DNA of 64,000 nucleotides, from positions 1 to 64,000 of the forward strand of contig SVHU01000009.1 of NCBI GenBank assembly GCA_015055625.1, written 5' to 3'. Numbering within the stretch: the first letter of the stretch is position 1; every line of letters begins with the position of its first letter. The notes beneath the pieces are model-generated. The model was given only the letters and a program-made list of their open reading frames with translations, did not search any database and was not told where the DNA came from. A program made the translations under genes and the position numbers. This DNA is from Clostridiales bacterium. Its GTDB lineage: Bacteria > Bacillota > Clostridia > Christensenellales > Pumilibacteraceae. Shown piece after piece: positions 58,012-64,000 of the stretch.

Positions 58012-58683
58012 ATGAGAGAAGAAACTTTTGAATTTAACGGACATAAGGCGGAGATTATAATTCCCGACAATCCCAACGGAAAATGGATTTGGAAAACTGA
58101 GTTTTTTAAGGCGTTCGATCAGGCGGAAGTTGCGCTTTGCAACAAGGGATACACGAGAGTTTATTACGGAATAAGTGATATGTACGGAAGTGATAAAGCT
58201 ATTCGTCTTATGCGCGCTTTTTATCACGAGGTTGTAAAGAGATATAATCTTGATAAAAAGGCAATACTTTTCGGTTTTAGCAGAGGCGCGTTGTATGCGT
58301 TCAATTTTGCGCTTTTCTATCCGGAGTACACGAGTAAACTATATCTCGATGCGCCTGTTATGGATATGAAATGTTGGCCGATGGGTACGCGCCTTCAAGA
58401 CCAAATGCTTGCCGAGTATTGGCAAACCGAGGAAAATTTTCCTAATTTCAAGGGCAATCCAATTGATAATCTAGAGGAGTTTTTTTCGCTCAATATTCCC
58501 CTTCTTATTATTGCAGGAACGGCGGATATGAGTGTAGCGTTTGAAAAGAGCGCAGGGGCTGTTATTGAGTATTGCAAGAAAAACAATATCGAAATTACGG
58601 CGGTAGTAAAAGAGAACGTAGGACATCATCCGCACTCACTAGAAGATACTACCATAATTGAGGAATTTTGTGAAAATGAGTAA
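58012..58683 (+). CDS. Alpha/beta hydrolase (probable carbohydrate esterase)
   Basis: A 223-residue alpha/beta hydrolase. Nucleophile S90 lies in LFGFSRGA (a GxSxG elbow), the acid in AGTADMSV (about 166-173) and the His in VGHHPHSLED (about 207-216). It lies 13 bases after GH29 and overlaps the next gene by 8 bases, so it is co-translated. Small size and context suggest removal of acetyl or other acyl groups from sugars. Substrate unproven. Cytoplasmic. Confidence 0.75.
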   Translation: MREETFEFNGHKAEIIIPDNPNGKWIWKTEFFKAFDQAEVALCNKGYTRVYYGISDMYGSDKAIRLMRAFYHEVVKRYNLDKKAILFGFSRGALYAFNFALFYPEYTSKLYLDAPVMDMKCWPMGTRLQDQMLAEYWQTEENFPNFKGNPIDNLEEFFSLNIPLLIIAGTADMSVAFEKSAGAVIEYCKKNNIEITAVVKENVGHHPHSLEDTTIIEEFCENE

Positions 58684-59698
58684 ATATTACAGCGAAGATG
58701 TGGTAAAAGACACGGCATCTCGTCAAAAGATTTTGGATAGCGTGGATAAGTTTTTGGAGAAAAAACGTCAGGAAGCAACAAAAAAACGAGCGAATTTTTT
58801 TAAGTTGGAAGACTACGTTAAAAATCCCGAGATTTATCGCAATAAATTTATCGATATGCTCGGTTTTCCTCTTAGAGAAAGGCGCGGAATAAAGTCGGTA
58901 GAAGAAGAGTTTGTGTTGAGGGATAACAACGTTGATATTTTTAGACTCCATTTTACCTTTAACAACGGACTGTACTTGTATGGGCTGTATTTTCAGCAAG
59001 TGCAAAACACTTCCAGTGCGCCTTTTATTGTTGGACTTCACGGAGGGTGGGGAACGTGTGAGCTTGTGTCGAGTATTCAGTTTGATTCGTCCAACTATAA
59101 CCATTTAGTAAGGCGAATAACCGATAAGGGCGCGTCTGTTTTTGTGCCTCAACTGCTTTTATGGAACGTGGATTGCTATGGAAATAAGTACGATAGAGTA
59201 GAGATAGATTGTAAGCTGAAAGAACTTGGCGGCTCTGTTACCGCGCTTGAAATATATCTTATACGCGGAGCTTTGGATTGGTTTATCGAAAACGGAAATA
59301 TCAATAAGGATAAGATAGGAGTTGCGGGAATGTCGTACGGCGGAATGTACGCACTTCATCTTACCGCTTGCGACGAGCGAATTAAAGCGTGCTATTCGTC
59401 CAGCTGGATGTGCGACGTGTTCGAATGGCTAAAACCCGATTGGACTTATAAAAACGCTCAAAAAACGTTTACCGCAGTGGAAACGGCTTGTCTTATTTCT
59501 CCTCGTCCTTTGGTTGTGTCTATGGGAAATAGGGATGAGTATTGGAAGAAAGGATGCGTAAAAGCATGCGCTGAAGTAGCTTCGTTTTATAAGCAAATGG
59601 GATTCGAAGAAAATTTTAAGTACGTGGAGTTTGACGGCGTACACGAGATAGATAAGGACGACGAAGAGATAGACTTTTTGTTTAACGCCTTGTCGTAA
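58676..59698 (+). CDS. Alpha/beta hydrolase (acetyl-esterase or dienelactone-like)
   Basis: A 340-residue hydrolase from the ATG at 58676 (GAGGA 11 bases upstream), overlapping the previous gene by 8 bases. FIVGLHGGWG (117-126) is the oxyanion region, S220 in VAGMSYGGMYALH the nucleophile, the acid in MGNRDEYW (about 288-295) and the His in FDGVHEID (about 323-330). Resembles larger carbohydrate esterases and the protein at 26006 in layout. With the preceding esterase it suggests a substrate with two kinds of ester decoration. Confidence 0.78.
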   Translation: MSKYYSEDVVKDTASRQKILDSVDKFLEKKRQEATKKRANFFKLEDYVKNPEIYRNKFIDMLGFPLRERRGIKSVEEEFVLRDNNVDIFRLHFTFNNGLYLYGLYFQQVQNTSSAPFIVGLHGGWGTCELVSSIQFDSSNYNHLVRRITDKGASVFVPQLLLWNVDCYGNKYDRVEIDCKLKELGGSVTALEIYLIRGALDWFIENGNINKDKIGVAGMSYGGMYALHLTACDERIKACYSSSWMCDVFEWLKPDWTYKNAQKTFTAVETACLISPRPLVVSMGNRDEYWKKGCVKACAEVASFYKQMGFEENFKYVEFDGVHEIDKDDEEIDFLFNALS

Positions 59699-59754
59699 TT
59701 TGATGCATACGTATATGGAAGAATTAACAAAATGACTGGTTTTAGGAGATAATT

Positions 59755-61293
59755 ATGGAAAAATTTCAGTTGTCAAAAGCGCATATAGAAAAACGAAGAA
59801 AGAAGAATAAATTCGTGCTTCGTCAGGATATTTTCGGCTCGTATCTTCAAAGAGAGCTTTCGCCAAAGGATTATTTTAAGCTGTCTTTTGCTTTCCCGGA
59901 CGAAGTGGATAAAGTTATAATTGACGGACTTTACGACGGTGATTTTTATTCGGTATACGAAAGCGAGGTTTTACCGCTTCGAAGAGATAAGATGTTTGCG
60001 CGTTTCAGGAGCGAGGGTATTGATATTTTCGGCGAGTGGGTAAAGTACGTAAAAGGAAAAGGCAAGGAATGTTGGGTAACTTCGAGAATTTCGGAAGTGG
60101 AAACCAGGGAAAATACTAAGGCAAACCCAAGAACAATCGAGCAAGAACACCCCGATTGGTTTATTCCTGCGTTTGGTTATAAAATGATAAATATGTCAAT
60201 CCCTCAGATGCGTGAACATAAGCTTAAAGCGCACGCAGAACTTATGCGCAAGTACGAGTTTGACGGCATTGATATCGATTTTGAGCGTCATACTCCTGTT
60301 CTTCCTCCCGGTAAGCAATGGGAAATGCGCGAGTGTATAACAGATTTTATGCGAAAACTTCGCGCAGATATGCTTGAGATTGAAAAGGAAACAGGCAGAG
60401 TTGTAATGCTTTCTGCTCGTGTTCCTGATTGTTTGGCGGGCTGTCATGAAGACGGTCTTGATATCGAGCAGTGGATAAAGGAAGATTTGGTTGACTGTAT
60501 CACTATGGGCTCACGTTCGTTTGATATAAAGATAGAAGAGATTAAGGCTTTATCTGATGAAATTCAGGTATACGCAGGCTATGACACCCATCACACCGTG
60601 GACGGATACACTTTCCCCTCCTTGCAAGTCCTCCGCGGTGTATGGCATGCAAACCTTGCCCGTGGCGCGGATGCTATCGAGTACTTTAACTGGATGGGCG
60701 AGGGAAGCGCGGAGCTGATTGCGCTTGTTAAACAGCTTACGTTTGAGTACGGAATGGATCCTGCTCGCGAATGTTTTGTCGAGTACGCAAACGACGACTT
60801 TACGGGCGTAAACGATAAAGAATTTTTGTTAAAGCAGGATAAGACTTACGTTATCGACCGCCGTGGCGGTTATCCTTGGGGAATAGGCTACGGCAATCAC
60901 AATGCGGATAGGCAACTTCCGCTAGCGATAGAAAACGAAGGTGTGGCAAAGCTGTACGTTGGCGAGGATATTTCCAAAGCAAAAAGTGCAACGCTTAACT
61001 TGTTATTTGAAGAACTAAAAGAATATCCCGATATTTACTTTAATGGTAAAAAGCTAGAGTATACGGCAACCCCGCATAGGGATTTGCAGGTAACGAAAGA
61101 AAAAGAAGCGCCAATATCTGGCTATGGCGTAACCATACGATTGCTAAACGGCACGGATATAAGTAAGCCTTGTACAATGCTTATCGCAGACGTTACGGGT
61201 ATGGAAACCGCAGTTGGATACAATCAGATAAAGGTTGTTTCTTCCGTTTTCGTATCGCTTGAAAAAGTGGAACTTGCTGTAAAAGAAAGTTGA
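59755..61293 (+). CDS. TIM-barrel glycosidase-like protein, GHL10-type, with DGIDIDFERH motif
   Basis: A 512-residue protein. The barrel contains FDGIDIDFERHT (169-180), where E177 or the Asp residues before it form the probable active site, and IEQWIKEDLVDCITMGSR (about 235-252); KCWVTSRIS is near 105-113. A C-terminal beta domain starts near 390. Similar to GHL10/DUF4015-like families of uncharacterised glycosidases. Located 56 bases after the esterase. The next gene is a paralogue, so the two may form a heteromeric or two-step pair. Family assignment is tentative. Confidence 0.55.
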   Translation: MEKFQLSKAHIEKRRKKNKFVLRQDIFGSYLQRELSPKDYFKLSFAFPDEVDKVIIDGLYDGDFYSVYESEVLPLRRDKMFARFRSEGIDIFGEWVKYVKGKGKECWVTSRISEVETRENTKANPRTIEQEHPDWFIPAFGYKMINMSIPQMREHKLKAHAELMRKYEFDGIDIDFERHTPVLPPGKQWEMRECITDFMRKLRADMLEIEKETGRVVMLSARVPDCLAGCHEDGLDIEQWIKEDLVDCITMGSRSFDIKIEEIKALSDEIQVYAGYDTHHTVDGYTFPSLQVLRGVWHANLARGADAIEYFNWMGEGSAELIALVKQLTFEYGMDPARECFVEYANDDFTGVNDKEFLLKQDKTYVIDRRGGYPWGIGYGNHNADRQLPLAIENEGVAKLYVGEDISKAKSATLNLLFEELKEYPDIYFNGKKLEYTATPHRDLQVTKEKEAPISGYGVTIRLLNGTDISKPCTMLIADVTGMETAVGYNQIKVVSSVFVSLEKVELAVKES

Positions 61294-61303
61294 GGAGAAT
61301 ACA

Positions 61304-62896
61304 ATGAAAAAAGTAGAAATAGCATTGCGTGACGATGGGTTTTCTTGGCTTTACGAAATAGAACCTCCTTGTACTGCAGAAGTTCTGCACGAAAAATGCG
61401 TGGACTTTTTAAGTGATAAAATCCAGATTAAAGAAGTGGGAATAGGCGCGGGAGAAGCTCGCAATTATAATACAAAGTATAGTGATATTTTAGGCGACGA
61501 CAACGTTATGTGGAGAACTCCTGAAGAAATTTTGGATAAAATTTGGGATAACTGCCACTCTTCCGAAGCAATAACTGCCATTTATCAAGAGTTTAAGCAA
61601 ACGGAAGAAGGACGAAAAAGTTGGTTACGTTTAGGCGATTTCCGCGCAATGGCTAATATCAGATACCTTATAAAGCAAGGAACTGACGCATTTAGCGTGC
61701 AATGTAAGCGCGCTCACGAAAAAGGTATGAAAGTTTGGGCGCGACAGGAAATGCGTTTGATGTTACCAAACAGGTTTTGGGACAATAAAGAGTTTTTAAT
61801 TAAGGGAACTAATAAGTGGAGCTTTGCTCACGAAGCTATGCGCAAGCATCAGGAAGACGTTTTGGTAGAAGCGGTTGAGCGCGGAGCTGACGGCGTATCG
61901 CTTGATTTTTGCGTATATCCGCCGTACGTTGACGATCCTAAGAGCGAACATATTTATATTACTCAGTTTTTCCGTAATCTTAAAGCAAGACTGGAAAAGG
62001 ATTTTGACAGAAAAATAGAAATTATAGTACGGCTTCCGTTCGCTCCCGAAAATTATGGGCTTTATTGGAAACAATGGGTGGACGAAGGGCTTGTAGACGT
62101 TATAATTCCGTCCGTAATTTTGCCGGGCGAACTGTTTGACGTGCCGATTGACGAGTACGTTGAGTACGTAAAGGGTAAGAATATAAAGATTTTCGGTTGT
62201 ATTCGTCCCAAGTTTACAAACATTGATCCTGATCCGCAGGCAGGTGACGAAGAAAAGGGGATATTCAGGCTTAACCGTGGCGTAAGTGTGGAAAACGACA
62301 GAGCGAGAGCTTCGTTGTTGCTTTCTAGCGGAGCAGACGGACTGGAAATTGCGCTCGGTACTGCAAAAAAATATAATCCTGATGAGCCTTTCGGATCGGG
62401 AGCTGATTGCGATCAGTGGAAACCGCATTATGAAAATCTGAGCGATTTGAGCGAAATGATATATAAGGATAAAACGTATCCGCTTGTTAATAACCGCCTT
62501 TTATCCGCAACTCTGAATAACGGAGAAAGTGTAACAGTACCGTTCAGAATTGTAGAAGATATAGCGGAAGTGGGGGATAGAATAACGGTTAACATTTGTC
62601 CGATAATCCGCAAATTGCAGAAGGGTGAAATTCTTAAGCTATGTATAAACGGTCATTCCGTATCCGTTGACGGTATTACGCAAAAAGGCAATATGGAAGA
62701 GCCGACGTATTTTGATCACGTCAGGGGTTGTAAAGCCGATACCGTTCATTTTGGAAAAAACTGGTGGATTAAAGGTAGAAAGATCATTAATATAAATCCG
62801 CATTGGCTAAGTAGAGATAACGAACTTGTTATCACTTATAACGGAGAAGAACCGCTTATCGTTGTAGACGTGGATGTAGAAATTAAGTTTAACTAA
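61304..62896 (+). CDS. Paralogous TIM-barrel protein with the catalytic Glu replaced
   Basis: A 530-residue paralogue of the preceding gene, 10 bases downstream. Same layout: MKVWARQEMRL (142-152), GADGVSLDFCVYPPYVD (194-210) and WVDEGLVDVIIPSV (about 257-270). At the place of IDFER in the neighbour it reads LDFCV: D201 is kept but the Glu becomes C203. It may have lost activity, use other residues, or work as a subunit. The C-terminal beta domain (about 400-530) resembles that of the neighbour. Ribosome site GAGGAG precedes the ATG. Confidence 0.55.
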   Translation: MKKVEIALRDDGFSWLYEIEPPCTAEVLHEKCVDFLSDKIQIKEVGIGAGEARNYNTKYSDILGDDNVMWRTPEEILDKIWDNCHSSEAITAIYQEFKQTEEGRKSWLRLGDFRAMANIRYLIKQGTDAFSVQCKRAHEKGMKVWARQEMRLMLPNRFWDNKEFLIKGTNKWSFAHEAMRKHQEDVLVEAVERGADGVSLDFCVYPPYVDDPKSEHIYITQFFRNLKARLEKDFDRKIEIIVRLPFAPENYGLYWKQWVDEGLVDVIIPSVILPGELFDVPIDEYVEYVKGKNIKIFGCIRPKFTNIDPDPQAGDEEKGIFRLNRGVSVENDRARASLLLSSGADGLEIALGTAKKYNPDEPFGSGADCDQWKPHYENLSDLSEMIYKDKTYPLVNNRLLSATLNNGESVTVPFRIVEDIAEVGDRITVNICPIIRKLQKGEILKLCINGHSVSVDGITQKGNMEEPTYFDHVRGCKADTVHFGKNWWIKGRKIININPHWLSRDNELVITYNGEEPLIVVDVDVEIKFN

Positions 62897-62907
62897 AGGA
62901 GGAAAGA

Positions 62908-64000
62908 ATGAAAATTTCCAATCTTTCTCCAGTGTTTTCCAGTTATATTGGCGATAATATTCTAAAAGTTTTAGACGGAGCGCAAAGAGAAATAGTAGAA
63001 ATTAACCGTGACAGTATGCGGGCAAACTACGGAAAAACCGTGGACGGTGCGTTATCGAGGTGGCAGGTTTTACTGTGCGAGCAAACCGTAGATTATCTTT
63101 ATCACGATAAAATATGGCAACGCACCGATTATGAAAAGGGTAGCAGACCTGTTTTGGAAGACGTTGTAAATACGCTTATAAAATCCGATATAACGCAGTT
63201 TGAAAAAGCGTTTCGGATAGTTCGGTTTTGCAGGGATTTATATAAAAAGACTGACGCAGAAAATCCGTACGACGGTGGGACGGAAGAAGAACTTATCGAA
63301 AAGGGCGAGCATCTTTGCGAGTGTTTGTCCCGTCTTTGCGTCGCACTTTGTGAGATTGTGGGAATTGCAGGAAGAATTATAACTCACGTGGGCGGAGGAC
63401 ACCTTACCTGTGAGTTGTACGTGGACGGCAAATGGGGATATTTCGATCCGCGCGCAGGAATATTTTTTCTGAAAAGTGACGGAAATGTAGCAAGCGTATA
63501 CGAGATTTTGTGCAATCCTGAGATTATAGACGCTCAACCTCAATGGGTAAAAAACGAAGTCAGCGCGCGTTGGACGTGGGAATTCAGGGCAAAAAGATGT
63601 AAGCAGTTTTTCTTTGATAAAAGAGAAGTTAACACGGTAAAGCCCTATTCCCTTTCCGATTGTGATTCGTTAGATTTTTCAAAACGTACGTTTGAGCAAG
63701 AGTGGAAAGACGGACTTGACGTAACGGGCGAAAAGTATAGCGAAGCCATTTGTAAGCTTTTTATGCTTGACTACGAAAAACAAAATCCGCATTTTGAGTT
63801 TAACGTGGAAAATGGTTGTCAAATTACGACGCCATATACTGTTTATGCCGTCGGTAAAGATATAGGTTTTCCGACGGGCGAAGTTAAGTTTTATATCAAT
63901 GGACAAGAAGTTGGAAGTATGAGAAAGCCTGAAAAATTTGCAGGCAGTTTGCAAAAAGGTTTTCCGCTTACCTTAGATAAAGCTATAACAAGTGGCAAGT
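62908..64000 (+). CDS. Transglutaminase-like protein, cut by the window end
   Basis: An open frame of 364 codons from the ATG at 62908 (AAAGGAGG just before) that runs off the window. A transglutaminase-like core is visible with Cys-His-Asp triad C137 (GEHLCECLSRLC), H165 (VGGGHLTCELYVDGKW) and D180 (YFDPRAG); the spacing from C137 to the Gly-x-x-x-Arg of IVGIAGRI fits the family. The rest looks beta-rich. Such domains act as proteases, amidases or esterases. Eleven bases after the paralogue pair, so it is the sixth gene of the fucosidase-esterase run. Function is unknown; the 3-prime end is not in view. Confidence 0.7.
   Translation, partial: MKISNLSPVFSSYIGDNILKVLDGAQREIVEINRDSMRANYGKTVDGALSRWQVLLCEQTVDYLYHDKIWQRTDYEKGSRPVLEDVVNTLIKSDITQFEKAFRIVRFCRDLYKKTDAENPYDGGTEEELIEKGEHLCECLSRLCVALCEIVGIAGRIITHVGGGHLTCELYVDGKWGYFDPRAGIFFLKSDGNVASVYEILCNPEIIDAQPQWVKNEVSARWTWEFRAKRCKQFFFDKREVNTVKPYSLSDCDSLDFSKRTFEQEWKDGLDVTGEKYSEAICKLFMLDYEKQNPHFEFNVENGCQITTPYTVYAVGKDIGFPTGEVKFYINGQEVGSMRKPEKFAGSLQKGFPLTLDKAITSGK

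Overview
The window looks like a chromosomal segment of a low-GC (roughly 38-40% by eye), anaerobic, Clostridia-like Bacillota, probably from a gut or other plant-glycan-rich habitat. Grounds: strong AGGAGG ribosome sites, AT-rich TATAAT promoters, a Fur/PerR-like regulator next to a rubrerythrin with an N-terminal rubredoxin-like module, P-II-like proteins, a PTS HPr-like protein and dispersed repeats common in gut Clostridia. I cannot name the genus; Christensenellales-like relatives would fit, but that is inference.

Layout. (1) 1-20,200: glycoside-hydrolase (GH) islands. Two GH39-like genes and a deletion remnant of a third; an AraC regulator divergent from a YgjV-like membrane protein, a GH106-like enzyme and a GH36 alpha-galactosidase; an AraC regulator divergent from a sugar isomerase; an AraC regulator divergent from a mannose-6-phosphate isomerase, GH5 and six-hairpin enzyme operon; then GH28 and GH16 genes behind near-duplicate promoters. 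(2) 20,200-31,100: Lrp regulator and aminotransferase with a palindrome inside the lrp promoter; a GH116-LacI operon with a palindrome on its -35; an esterase; a GH29 fucosidase next to an IS3 remnant; a DUF6259-like enzyme. (3) 31,100-38,300: a 2002-residue exported multidomain protein with a GDPD domain, followed by a DeoR regulator of which a broken copy also lies upstream. (4) 38,300-50,600: mostly housekeeping. Repeats, Fur and rubrerythrin, XRE regulator, a 26-residue protein, DUF1538 plus two P-II-like proteins, aldose epimerase, REP-like arrays, a DUF4838 protein, two G3E GTPases (one with eight His/Cys repeats, one fused to an OB-like domain), an HPr-like protein without its histidine, and RlmD. 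(5) 50,600-64,000: a second GH island with GH32-like, GH78, a third GH39-like gene, a decayed GH gene, GH29, two alpha/beta hydrolases, two paralogous TIM-barrel proteins and a transglutaminase-like gene cut by the window end.

How it fits together. Almost all the sugar-active enzymes lack signal peptides, so they most likely act in the cytoplasm on imported, highly decorated oligosaccharides (xylosyl, galactosyl, mannosyl, fucosyl, rhamnosyl, galacturonosyl and acyl groups). Each cluster has its own regulator, yet no ABC, PTS or MFS sugar importer is seen. Several genes survive only as deletion remnants beside an intact homologue, so this GH repertoire is being duplicated and pruned.
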